The notes under the pieces are model-generated. The model searched no databases and was not told the DNA's origin. It was given only the letters and a program-made list of their open reading frames with translations. A program made the translations under genes and the position numbers. From the NCBI GenBank assembly GCA_963920525.1, contig OY986437.1, positions 117,185,215 through 117,249,214 of the forward strand: DNA of 64,000 nt, read 5' to 3'. This DNA comes from Dichetophora obliterata. Its lineage: Eukaryota > Arthropoda > Insecta > Diptera > Sciomyzidae. This document shows, in pieces, positions 12,414 through 23,151 of this stretch (its first letter is position 1; each line of letters begins with the position of its first letter).

Positions 12414-13392
12414 TTTGTCACTTGACATGTTCAGTAAACAGCATTACAAATTGCTTACTCGCACCCAGTGAAGAAAACTTTTTTGAAATTGCGGCATTCA
12501 ATCGATTAGACTCTCTTTAATTTGTGATTAAAGTTATAAAACTGTATTAAAAACCAACGAAATCTAGATAACAATTTTAATTAGCTTTTTGTATGTTCTT
12601 AATATACAAAGCTATAAATTCTAATCGACACCTTGCCATCATATGTACTTGAACTAAATTTTATACAATATGCTACAAAAGTGGTGCTGATGATAAATGC
12701 TCTCGTTTATTGTGGATTGCTGGCTCAATTTTAGCTGAAATAAAAAAAATATTTATGAGTGCATTACTTCCCGCAGCTATCGTAGCCTTACTGCGGCAAA
12801 AGCCGTCCTCAGGCGAATGCGATTTCCTTGCAAAGAATTTGGTTGAAAACTTATTTAGTATCGAGTCCGTAATTTGTTGGTAAATATATACGAAATTATC
12901 TGGTTATGTGAGTTGCCCTCCCCGTAAGCTAAGAGAGCCCTAGTTCAATCCCCGAAATCTGTTGTTTGCGGTCGATGACTTAAGTCACTTATTTTCCATA
13001 CTTAAGTTGAACTTAAGTATGGCTGATGAAACGCATTTTCAGAGCTTATACTTAAGTATTGACTGTGAAACCGGACCGGAGGGGTCTTACTGTACCCCTA
13101 AATCTAATAAATATTAAGATAGTTTAAAGAGCCTGGGCGACCGAGCTTAGCTAGGCTTCTCGCCATACCCATGTATTTGAATTTTTGACGTAGAATCATT
13201 TTCACAAATTTTTGTGATACCTACAGCCTTTAATATTCATCGTACAAAGAAAAAAATAATGCCAAAATATCAGATTTAGTGGGAATAAAACGAATACCTA
13301 ATAAAATAGCAAAATCTAAGAAGAAAAAAAATTCATATATTCGTATGAGATATGCACAAGCTGCTTCAGTAGCTGCATATGCAGTTTTTATG
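12414..13392. other. 5' flank of the lipase gene and intergenic sequence
   Basis: Holds the presumed minus-strand promoter. A TTATAAC string near 12534-12540 could be a weak TATA box, but no initiator lies at the usual distance. No other gene was recognised. A segment near 12910-12965 ends in TAGTTCAATCCCC, vaguely like a tRNA B box, but does not fold as a tRNA. Confidence 0.4.
12996..13022. repeat. perfect 12-bp hairpin, 3-nt loop
   Basis: CCATACTTAAGT, the loop TGA, then ACTTAAGTATGG. Related ACTTAAGT strings recur nearby (12978 and 13051), so this may be the core of a small decayed element. No terminator role is implied in an insect genome. Confidence 0.6.
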
Positions 13393-13415
13393 GTTGTTGT
13401 TGTTGTTGTTGTTGT
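13393..13415 (+). repeat. (TTG)n microsatellite
   Basis: A short run of TTG triplets. A second TTG patch lies at 13460-13482, directly before the Helitron-like element. Confidence 0.8.
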
Positions 13416-13490
13416 GTGTGTTCGTTTGCTTCGTAACCATGTCGTTCCGGGTTGTGCTGCTTTTGTTCTTGTTGTTGTTGTTTTTATTAA

Positions 13491-14239
13491 TCTAATATAT
13501 AAAATTCTTCTGTCACGGGGTGCGTAATCGAACTCCTCCGAAACGGCTCGACCGATTTACATGAAATTTTGTATGTATATTTTGTAGGTATGAGAATAGG
13601 TCGTAAAGTATATTTCAACCTCCTACTAACAGTGGGCGTGGCACCTCCCATACAACCCAAATTTGCGATATCGAATATCTTTGGAGTTATAAGCCGCTTA
13701 GCCTCGGAATTCGGTATTCGACAATTTACACGTGCCGCTTCGCAGATAAAATTTTGTGAGAGTTGGACAAGGGGGCGTGGCACCTCCCATACAACCCAAA
13801 TTTGCGATATCGAATAGCTTTGGAGTTATAGGCCGCACATCCTTGGAATTCGAAATTTGACCACAATTTACACGTGGCGTTTTACTGATAAAATTTTATG
13901 GGAGTTGGACAAAGGGGCGTGGCACATCTTATACAACCCAAATTTGCGATATCGAATAGCTTTTGAGTCAATCAAACAAAGCAAACAAAGCCTCGGAATT
14001 CAGCATTCGAACTCAATTTACACATGCAGTTTTACTGATAACTTTGTATGGCGTTGGACAAGGGGGCGTGTCACCTCCCATGCAACCAAAATTTGAAAAA
14101 TTCTACAGCTTTTGAGTTATAGGTCGCACAGCCATGGAATTGAGTATTCGACCACAATTTACATCTACAGTTTCACTGATAACATTTTATTCGCGTTTGG
14201 CAACGGGGCCGCGGCAGCAACGCGCCGGGTTTAAGCTAG
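13491..14239 (+). mobile_element. Helitron-like non-autonomous element with internal tandem repeats
   Basis: Starts TCTAATATATAAAATTC and ends GGGTTTAAGCTAG, inserted between A (13490) and T (14240). These are the 5'-TC, CTRR-3' and A/T target hallmarks of Helitrons. The same end pair appears at 16904-17268. The interior holds four diverged direct repeats of about 140-150 bp, each starting near GGGCGTGGCACCTCCC (about 13634, 13773, 13915 and 14065). No Rep/helicase is present. Open frames inside are repeat artefacts. Confidence 0.6.
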
Positions 14240-14412
14240 TATGTATGTAAAATATACATACATAAATACATATCAGTTGCTTTAATTTTATTCCGTTTCC
14301 CAGATAACCAATCGGTTCGGTTGAAAACGGTGTGCACTTCGAAAAGCACTGAAGCGGACCGTTTCGTTGTCAGCAAACTATGCATTGTATGTTTCATATA
14401 AGCATATATTAA

Positions 14413-14792
14413 TGTTGATTTTCTATGATTTAAATACAAATTCTAAATGTTTGATAGTTTAAATCATTCTTGATTTTAAATGCGAATTCTAGTTGCTTGA
14501 TACTTTAAAATCGTTTATTGAGCTTTAGGTCAGGCTAGAACAATTAATTGATCTAACGAATTTTTCCAAAGGAACAAAAACAACAACATTTTCAATATGA
14601 AAAGGAAAACATCACTAGCTGATTAATTAGTAAGCTGATTGATAAACTAGTTAGAGCAATTAATTGTTCTAACCTGACCTAAAGCTCAATAAGCGATTTT
14701 AAACTATCAAACAACTATAATTTTTTTTAAAATCAAGAATGATTTAAACTATTAAACTTTTAGAAATTGTATTAAAATCATAGAAAATCAAC
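14413..14792. mobile_element. foldback element made of two inverted SINE-tail modules
   Basis: The left arm (14413-14560) and right arm (14650-14792) are inverted copies of one module. Each contains TGATTTTCTATGATTTAAA, TTTGATAGTTTAAA and GGTCAGG-TAGAACAATTAATTG in outside-in order. The same module occurs singly at 30364-30591 and, attached to a tRNA-like head, at 41829-42136. No coding content. Confidence 0.65.
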
Positions 14793-15831
14793 ATAATAAA
14801 TAATAAGGTCATATAGATAACTTTAAGTTGTATATTAATTTTATTTGTTGTTAAACAATTGTAACCTCTTCTTAAAATGGTTTTTATTAAGTTGCAACAA
14901 TAAACGGCAACTCAACTGCACTACCTTGATTTCAATACAAGATTCAATGCATATTTTAGAGTTTTTGGCGAACGGGTGAAAAAGAGAGGGAAAAAAGACA
15001 AGAACAAACGACACATCAAGCGCATATGACATTAATTTCAATTCGATTCTTGATAAATGTAAGAAAGGACTTTACAATTATATAGAGAACGGTTTAAAGG
15101 TACAAAAACATGTCGTTTTCATACCAGCAAATCAGACACTACCGTTTAGCTGGAACAGTGGCATTGATGGCAAGTTGGGTTGTAATACAATAGAGAATAC
15201 AGATGCATGTAGCTAGAGAGCCAATATGTGGCTACAAAAAATGTACTACTACTAGCCAAGGTAGTAAAACAATAAACTAAAATTTAAAACAATTCCGACA
15301 AAAAGTTCCTTTTTTGACAGTTACATAAATTAAATGCAACAAAAAATACCATGGTAAAGATAAAACGAAAACTTTCTACCGCAATAAAATAATATAAAAA
15401 ATCTCACGATCATTAAAAATTACCACAAAAATACCACACGTTTTAAAAATACCACCACAAATTCCATATGCATTTAAAATTGCCACAAAAATCGCATTCG
15501 CATTAAAAAATACTACAATAAGTCCCATATGCACAAACAATTTAAAAAACATTTAGAAATACCACAAAGATATTTTACTTACTAAAAAAGAAAAAAAAAT
15601 TTTAAGAAGAATATTACCAAACTCCCACGAAAATTTAAAAAATACCCCACTGAATTCCCACGCCAATTAAAAAATACCACGCTGAAAAAAAAAATTTAAT
15701 AGGAATTCCCAAAAACAAAAATTCCTAAGGGCAATTAAAAATTACCGCGAATGGGATTTTTCCCACATTACTGGCAATGTTACTGCTAGCTGCTGATATT
15801 GTTGTTTTGGTGATGCATGCGCTGCAAAGGG
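14793..15831. other. non-coding stretch with degenerate short repeats
   Basis: From about 15340 to 15760 there is a loose series of AAATTACCACAAAAAT-like units spaced a few tens of bases apart, a decayed simple tandem repeat. The rest is AT-rich without recognised genes. Confidence 0.5.
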
Positions 15832-15989
15832 CCGTTCTTCACTCGACAATTCTATGAGCAATAATTGCTTTCGCCACAAGTAGTTTGCCGACTACTCGGG
15901 TTTAAAGGGGGCTTACGTAAACCCCTCATGCGGGCGAATAATCGACAAAGTGCTTGCGGCAAAGGCAATTATTGCCGAGTGAAAAACGG
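15832..15989. mobile_element. MITE, CCGTTTTTCACT family, copy 1
   Basis: 158 bp with inverted ends reading CCGTTCTTCACTCG and CGAGTGAAAAACGG. Inside, GCAATAATTGCTTTCGCC and CTTGCGGCAAAGGCAATTAT are further inverted matches. Copy 2 is at 28564-28732. It is non-autonomous; the superfamily is unknown. Confidence 0.65.
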
Positions 15990-16078
15990 GAGATCTTGTT
16001 ACCAGAGCAAGAGAATTATTGCTCTTGGAGTAATAATTGCTTTCGCCGCAAGCTCGTGTGTGACGAGTGAAAAGCGGA
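15990..16078. mobile_element. partial second MITE arm, CCGTTTTTCACT family
   Basis: Directly follows copy 1 and repeats its right-hand part: AATTATTGCT, TAATAATTGCTTTCGCCGCA and GACGAGTGAAAAGCGG. It looks like a truncated or rearranged tandem copy. Confidence 0.5.
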
Positions 16079-16903
16079 ACATAGTAAGCAAAGTTCTGTT
16101 TATTTTCTGTGGACGATTCGGTTCATCCCCTCTAACGCTGCTCAACCGATGTGATCTTGCTTTTCGCTGTGCGTCGTTGTTTTAGATTTGCTTGGCAATT
16201 GTTGTTGGTTCAGTTAGCTGACATTTTTTTAGATGTTCGTAATTTTTACTCGACATGAACAGCTGATTTTGACAACTAGCTCGCTTTTCTCTGCTTTCTA
16301 CTTCATTCCTCTCCGAGTCAGCCCTATCTGGTTGGATTATGCCATGAGTTGGAGTACGAATAAAACGAATGTTTATTTTCAGCATGTATGTATACTACTA
16401 CGCAAATTTGCGCATGCGTTACTAAGCGTGCGTTGTGCTTTAAAAACTCCATTTATTTTTTAAATACCATAATAAATTCGAATTATTTATATTATGCATT
16501 ATATTTTTTCCATATTAAAAATTTATTTTGACAACTAAAATTGAAACTTTAAATTACTTTTAAAATATACATATATGTGTATACTCTTTACTACAGGAAA
16601 AATAAATAATTCGGATCTACATATATTTATTTCCATTAATTAAACATAACTTTGAATTACATTTAGTTTTAACCAACACAACAAATGAACAAGAACAACA
16701 AATTCATCACCAAAAATATCAAACGCAAACTTTTTATAAAAGAAAACAAATTTTTACATGAATTGTGAATTTTTTAGATCAGGTAAGTTTGAAGAAGGAC
16801 AACTACAATAAGTTTGTTTTTGAATAATTTTTATTTAGAAGATGAAATGCTTTAAAATAGTTCTGAAAAATATAAATGAAAAAAAAAACAGAATTTTTCT
16901 TTA
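16079..16903. other. non-coding stretch
   Basis: No gene or repeat recognised. Short frames are not supported by codon pattern or homology. Confidence 0.5.
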
Positions 16904-17268
16904 TCTATATATATAAAATAGGATGTGTGTATGTATGTAACGTATGGACTCTAAAACGGCTGGGCCGATTTTGATGAAATTTTCAGGTAATGTTCATCTT
17001 GGTACGGTGGGTAACATAGGCTATATTTGGACCCGATAGGTGGCGCTGGGGTGGACTTATATCGAAAATTTGAATTTATGGACCAATTTAACTGAAATTC
17101 AGAATGTATGTTTGTTTGATCATAAGAAAATAATTTGTGTATAAATGGACACGGTAGGTGGCGCTGGGGTGGACTTATTTCGAAAATTCGATGGCGTGAA
17201 AAATATATAAATACTTTTAATTTTATTTTATAACGAGGGGAGTAGCGAAGCACACCGGGTTCAACTAG
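16904..17268 (+). mobile_element. short Helitron-like non-autonomous element
   Basis: Starts TCTATATATATAAAATAG, ends GGGTTCAACTAG, and sits between A and T, with the same end signature as 13491-14239. The segments AACGGCTGGGCCGATTTTGA here and ACGGCTCGACCGATTT in the other element show a common 5' region. The phrase GGTAGGTGGCGCTGGGGTGG occurs with slight variation twice, about 120 bp apart. Non-coding, 365 bp. Confidence 0.6.
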
Positions 17269-17274
17269 TTACTG

Positions 17275-17386
17275 TATAAAAAGGAATTCTACGTCTATAC
17301 TTACGATACAATCGAAACTGTGTCTTTTAATATAAAAAGGAATTCTTCGTCTATACTTACGGTACTATCGAACCTGTGTCTTTTTT
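17275..17386 (+). repeat. two-copy tandem duplication, 56-bp unit
   Basis: Units 17275-17330 and 17331-17386 both start TATAAAAAGGAATTCT and contain GTCTATACTTACG and CTGTGTCTTTT. Differences are few, so the duplication is fairly young. Confidence 0.8.
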
Positions 17387-17471
17387 TCGATTTGATTTTA
17401 TATCCGTAAAACAATTAATTTTTTAAAAGCTACTGTAATCAGGAAATTTCCGAACAATATTTTTGACTCTC

Positions 17472-18420
17472 AGTTTATTTATTTATTTATTTGGCCAATC
17501 AAGGCCATATACTTATTCTAACAGGTTGTTTTTTTTTATTTTTCCCTCACTCCTTTGCATGTTTTGGTGTACAAAGATATGTTAATTGAAGTGGGCGTAA
17601 TCCGCCGACCTGAATGACATGAATTCAAGAACACGTCAAAAATAAAAAGGAGAGAAGAAACGAAAAGAAAAAACAAAAGGAACTTACATACTAACATATT
17701 TTATACATAGTAGTTGAAAAGATTACTATTATTATCACTACTGTGCTAACAAATAAGGAACAATTTAAGATAAGGATAGATGCTTAGGGTGGAAAGAGGT
17801 GTTTGGATAGGGAACGCATGAATATGTATTTAGACATAGGTGGTAGGTAGTGCTCGCTGATAGTATTAAATATCATACAACATCGGGTTCGTTGCAAGCG
17901 TACGTGGTGTGGTGCTGTGATTCACTCAGAGATCTTGTTTACCTCCTTGTATTCTACTAATTGGGTAATTAATTGTTACTTTGTTGGAAATTTATTTGCT
18001 GTGAATGTTTCGGGCAATGACATCAAATATAAAACGTGAACAGAGTAGCGATCTTCTTGTTGACAACGGCATTACGTTAATGGCTTTCAGTCTGTGAACA
18101 TATGGTGGCGGGTTTATACAAAACGTAAGAACTGTTTTTGGAAAGATTCTATTATACTACTAGGCACTTCAAAACTTGGGTTCCATACTATGCAACAATA
18201 GAGAAGAATTGGACGCACGACTTTTAATGAATCCGAGAAGCTTGTTTACCCTGGATGTCATATGATCAAGGTGAAGATAAAAGCGCTGCCTAAAATCTAG
18301 GATAACCCCAAGATCTGCAATGTGATTGATCCTTTTTAGTTTAACTACATTTAGCTCAAAAAACTGTCGTATGGAAGCAAATCGTATGGAAAACATTTTA
18401 CACAAACCTAGTTAGTATGC
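17472..18420 (-). pseudogene. 5'-truncated LINE (jockey/R1-like) 3' end with (AAAT)n tail
   Basis: On the minus strand the sequence ends CCTTGATTGGCCAAATAAAT, a tetranucleotide 3' tail. Upstream, the frame at 18405-18169 reads like the region after the reverse transcriptase fingers and palm of jockey/R1-group LINEs (INHIADLGVILDFR, then SRVNKLLGFIKSRA). Interrupted frames continue with ESFQKQFLRFV- and PISRIQGGKQDL-like strings. The catalytic domain is missing through 5' truncation, the usual fate of LINE copies. A second 3' end of the same family lies at 18781-18975. Confidence 0.65.
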
Positions 18421-18780
18421 GCTACCTAATCGTAAAAAAAACTTGCGCTGTCAATTGTGCATATCCAAGGTCAGCTTTATTTTCTTCTTCTGTGGTTTTA
18501 ATCTTGAAAAACAATCATTAAAATTTTTCTTAAAATAATAAAGCTTTTTTCGCTTTATTAAGAAGATGCGATCATGAAAGCTAGTACACACAGAAAAAAC
18601 CATTGTAAAACCAACTAGAAACATAATGATTTTACATGTTTCCCCTATGATTATAATGAAATCATGTTAAATCATTATGAAATCCAGCTGAATACTAACC
18701 TCATTTTGAAATAAAAAGAACTTCAAGTTGGTTTTTTTAGTTTTTTATTGAAAAATATAAAAAATACGACTTGTAATTAC
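18421..18780. other. non-coding stretch
   Basis: AT-rich. Contains CACACAGAAAAAACCATTG and several ATCATGTTAAATCATTATGA-like phrases similar to the 19374 tandem repeat region, suggesting these two patches belong to one dispersed repeat. Confidence 0.4.
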
Positions 18781-18975
18781 AAAATCTTCTTTTATTTTTT
18801 GACATGCTTTTTGAAATCATGTCAATCCGGTGGGCGGAGTATGCCCACTAGATCATCGAATAAAAAATAAAATAAAAAAAACCAGGAAAGGGGAGAAGAA
18901 ATAAAAAAAAACCAAACCTGTTAGAATAAGTTAGAATAAGTAAATTGCATTGCCTTGTTTAGCCAATAAATAAAT
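18781..18975 (+). mobile_element. LINE 3'-end fragment, same family as 17472-18420
   Basis: Plus-strand copy of the 3' terminus: GGTGGGCGGAGTATGCCCAC, CCTGTTAGAATAAG, then CCAATAAATAAATAAA. It corresponds to the reverse complement of 17472-17640 and is strongly 5' truncated. Confidence 0.6.
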
Positions 18976-19373
18976 AAAATATACCTCAATTTTTCCCCAA
19001 TAGTTTTTCTCGATAACGTGCGCGAAGTCCAATGGGTCGAATAGCTTCCTGTACATCTTCCTTAGATAAGTATCTTAAACTTTCCTAGTCATCTGAAGCT
19101 TCTAAAAGTAATACAACATTTTGATATTAATTTGTTAAAGTAACATAAGTCAGATATCACATTACCTTGTTCATCTGTGTCAAAGTTTATAGATGCATCT
19201 ACTTCCACTATCATTTAACTTGTATTCACTTTTTCAGCTATTACAAACTATGTATTTTCTTTTTTTCAACGACGCTGCTCCTCGAGAGAAAACTTCTAAT
19301 GTGCAGAAAATTCGCTAGAAACAACAGAAATTCCTCAGTACGGACAATATTTTTATTAGATTTCATAAGGGAT

Positions 19374-19436
19374 CTACATGATATCATAATAATTCTACAT
19401 GAAATTATAATGATTCTACATGAAGTCATATTGATT
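19374..19436 (+). repeat. 21-bp tandem repeat, three units
   Basis: Units start at 19374, 19395 and 19416, each CTACATGA followed by a TCATAATRATT-like half. Looser derivatives continue to about 19510. A frame reading through them is a repeat artefact. Confidence 0.75.
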
Positions 19437-19958
19437 AACCTTTTGCATGATGATATAATGATCTTACTGGATTTCATAATGATTCTATCATACATGAAAT
19501 CATAATGAAAAACTCCATATTTGCACAATTGGGAAATTTGCGCGTTTTTCATTTTATATTGGCTTGTTTCATTTGACCCTTCGTGATATATCAAATCTTT
19601 CTTGCAGTTTAGCGTCAGAGTTATTTATTCCAATTCATCATCAACTACCAAAATTCAAATAGCTAAAATTTATAGTAACCAATAATGTTATATACTTTAC
19701 AAAAATCAATTGGACCTTCATATTCCGCAAAGTTAAGTTTTTTGGCATAAACAGTTTGAATTTAATTCTTCTTATTTTAACAATTAGCACAACTTGAGCA
19801 CACTACCAGCACAGCGTTGTGTTTAAATATTGGTTGCACTAAAAATAAAATATTTTCAATTATTTTCAAATAAGAGTTTCTTTAAACACTCTTATAGTAA
19901 TTTCACTTTGCAGCACAACTTTAGCACACGCTACCGAATTTCTAATGAAAGTAAACTA

Positions 19959-20806
19959 AAGGGTGTTTTTTTAGCTGCAGGAGAACTTTAAATACTAATA
20001 CAAGACAGAAATAATGTTGAAATGAACTTTTTATTATTTTATTCTGGTAGATAATTCTGTCATTTATTTTTTAAATACGATTTTTGGCATATATTGGCTG
20101 TGGCTACGAGTTACATAGTCCATTCGAATAGTCCAATTATTCACTACTTTTTACAATGAATCTGTCTGTATGGCGTGGATGAATGGTGGCTTGAATATTA
20201 GCTTCCAATACTTCAGGAGTTGCTGGTTTGTCGGTATAAGCCAATGACTTAACATAGTTGCATAAAAAGTAATCGAGAGGCGTTAAGGTATAACATACAT
20301 GTAAAAAGAGAAAAACAGTAGCTTGTTTTCAAGCACTTTTTTGAGGTACAAGAGTTGTCTTGTAAGAGTTATCTTTTTTGTAAGAGCTGTAACGGCAGCT
20401 CCTTCCTCATTTCGAAATAAATAAGGACCGATGAAGCTGCCAGCGTGTAAGCCACACCAAACAGTCAATTTTAATGGATGTAATGGTGATTCCTTAATAG
20501 TTTTCAATTAAAATTTAAAGGGTAAAATTAGAGCGAAAACGATCAATAATTGCATGAATTGCTTGCTCACTAGGCCGATTATGTTGACCATAAAATGGAC
20601 GAAGTGCTCTATAAACTTCGCGAACAGGTTTATTTTTTTCAAAGTAAATTTCCACAATTTGAAAACGTTGTTCTGGCGTTAAACGATTCATAATAAATTG
20701 CCAAAAACTTTACTGAACAGAAATGTCAACACAATTCAACATTCTCATCTGTCAAACCGTAGACAACAACCATTGAAACTTCTCATGCAGCTAAAAAAAC
20801 ACCCTT
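19959..20806 (-). mobile_element. mariner-type element 3, internally deleted (848 bp)
   Basis: Terminal inverted repeats AAGGGTGTTTTTTTAGCTGC (19959) and its inverted partner ending at 20806 are nearly identical for about 28 bp. TA flanks both ends (19957-19958 and 20807-20808), the Tc1/mariner target duplication. A full element would be about 1.3 kb, so roughly a third of the interior is missing. Confidence 0.85.
20150..20691 (-). pseudogene. mariner (DD41D-like) transposase remnant
   Basis: The N-terminal piece at 20691-20515 (58 aa, MNRLTPEQRFQIVEIYFEKN onward) covers the first helix-turn-helix and then stops at TAA. After a deletion junction near 20510, a second piece reads LHPLKLTVWCGLHAGSFIGP, the conserved strand after the first catalytic Asp. 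A third piece (about 20260-20160) reads LTPLDYFLCNYVKS, holding the third catalytic Asp. The segments with the first and second catalytic Asp and the second DNA-binding motif are gone, so the copy is dead. The product would have been a cut-and-paste transposase in the nucleus. Assignment to the DD41D group rests on resemblance to the two neighbouring copies, since the spacing cannot be measured here. Confidence 0.8.
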
Positions 20807-20808
20807 TA

Positions 20809-23149
20809 TTTGCCTCTTATGTGCCTATTATAGAAAAAAAGAATTTATAGTTTTCTTGAAAGACTCTGTCACATAATCCTTTTTCTTTTAAATAAAGTGG
20901 ATTATTTCATTTATATTATTATCACGACTCTAACTGGAAATTAATTTAAAGGCTATGGTTTGTTTTATACAAGGCAGATTTGTGATTGTATCACAAAGAA
21001 AATTTAAGCTTCCACGAGTCAGACCCAAGATCAATACACATGGGGTTAGAAGTTCAATAAACTCTTAAACGACAAACAAAAAAATAATCTCATTGCATCA
21101 AATTATTCAACAATATACTATATAATAATCTGAAATACTATCTACTTGAACTAAAAAAAAAACACCGATCAATTAACTTTGTAAAACGAATCAATTAGAC
21201 GCACTTCAAAGAGAAGCCAAATGCATTTAACATGCGTACAATTGGTTTTTACATTATAGTTAATCGAATACAATTGATTTTCAATTAAGATATCTTTCAC
21301 TTTTATTATGAAAAGCAATTAAGACACTTTAGTCTGACATTCATATATGCGATATTTCAGACACAAAATGCGTCCATCAAGCCCTCATATCAAGGTCAAA
21401 AGTGAGTGTTATAAAACATCTGCATTTGCTAGCGGCTTATATTAGCTTCACTGATGATGAGGGAGCTGGGACAGAAGGAGAAGTAAAAAGAACTCTTCAA
21501 ATGTAGCCAAGTTTTGAATTAATTGACTTCGCGTGTGCAACTTTATTTTATTTTCGTGTGAGTGCGTCTTCACTTGTGTCTGTGACTGTGTCTGCCTCCG
21601 TTCGCTTTGATCGTGCAACTCAAGTTGATCATGTACAAAGAGTTGTCTGCAGTAATTCATGCAACACACGTCATATGTTAAAACCATTCAGACCAAAATA
21701 AAATAAGTTAACTTTTTAGCAGACATAAAAGAACAAAACAAAAACACTGCAATTTACTCCAAAAGTGTATGTGTTGATGCATTCATGACAACCATATTTC
21801 AAACATCATATTTACAATCCTCATTTGTGTGTTTGTGTGTGTGTGTTTGGTTTTCTTTAAGCAGCAGCAAACAAACTGAAAAATTTCTCAACACAAGCAA
21901 AAAATAAATTATTACAAAGAATGGGTGCTCATTCGAATAACATGGTCGGGGTCTATCACTCTGGCAGCATGTTGCAGAGCTGCTGTGCTGCTTGGACATG
22001 AACACTTAACTCAGCTGTAAGCATACCAGAATAATTAGCATAATCTACATAATATTTGATGTGATAATCATTTGCGCAGCTTGATCTGGAGTTTGTTTAA
22101 GTAATTAACACTTAATCGCTTGGCATCGAGTGTGATAATTTGCCTTAACATTCTCATATATCAAGCTATCAGGGTACAAAAAACATCAACATTTTAAATT
22201 TAATTTATTCATGGTTATCGATTAATTGCCATCTTATTTGAAAAATTCTAATGCGCTTTTAAATCTGCCTGTTCTTTAACCAGTTATATATTATTTTAGA
22301 TATTTTTAATACTCACTCTCGAGAAAATATTCACAATTCTACAGTACAATTAAGCTGAATTTCTGTTTGTATAAGAAGAATTAGCTTAAGTTTGATTTAA
22401 GTTTCGTGAAATCTTGCTTTAAAATCTACAATCGCCATATTAGTTCTATGAATGGTTTTGTGGGTTTTGTGTTATATTTTTGGTTAAGATCATGCTAGAA
22501 ACAAATTTAGTGTGTACTATGTATATAGAGTTGCATGAGTGAAGCGTAGCTACATCAATATCTCAGATCCGATTTTAGTGCACTTACGGGAAGGTTCTTG
22601 TCAAAGTGCCAAGAAATAAGCAAAGTTTGAAATTTTTTTTGTGACGCCAGTACAAAAACGCCCTTACAATTTTGTACTAAATGCCAGAAATTTTTATTGA
22701 TCATGTCGTTCCCAACATCAAATGCGTATAAGTAATAAAAATTGTCGTTCCAAAGATTAAAGTTGTTAAATAGTAAAAAAAAGAGTAAATAACGCACGCA
22801 TTGTTGCGATGAAAGTGAAAGGTATTTTTTTAACAGTTCATACATTTTTACATACGTATGGTTATTTGCGCATTACGGTATTAATTGCGAATTATTGATA
22901 CATAAAAAAATATCGCTCATCTCTCACCTAAGTATTTATTTATGATATAAAGAAATAACCTCAATTTAATGACATGATGAAAATCGAATTTTAAGTTAGA
23001 TTTATCAATTATGGGGTTACATTTGCAAAACATTTTTATAGGTAGTTTTAAAATCATTTTATTGTTTTGAGTTTTGCAAAATTATTCGCTACTGACATAT
23101 TTTTTGTTGATTTTGGTATGAATATTAAACATTTTTTATTAGTTGATAA
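20809..23149. other. non-coding stretch
   Basis: About 2.3 kb without recognised genes. A GT-rich microsatellite lies at about 21825-21850. Frames in this stretch show no domain or motif I recognise. Confidence 0.5.
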
Positions 23150-23151
23150 TA

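Noticed and set aside
12905..12970. Possible tRNA with a TAGTTCAATCCCC B-box-like string
   Set aside because: No acceptable cloverleaf or A box; the stem around the box does not pair.
13487..14096. Three frames of 79-98 aa
   Set aside because: They lie inside the Helitron-like element and read through its tandem repeats; overlapping frames on both strands share the same repeat phrases.
16951..17253. 100-aa minus-strand frame
   Set aside because: Falls entirely within the short Helitron-like element and includes its GGTGGCGCTGGGG repeat twice.
19167..19594. 112-aa and 117-aa frames on opposite strands rich in Ile and His/Met
   Set aside because: They read through the 21-bp tandem repeat; open frames on both strands reflect the repeat.
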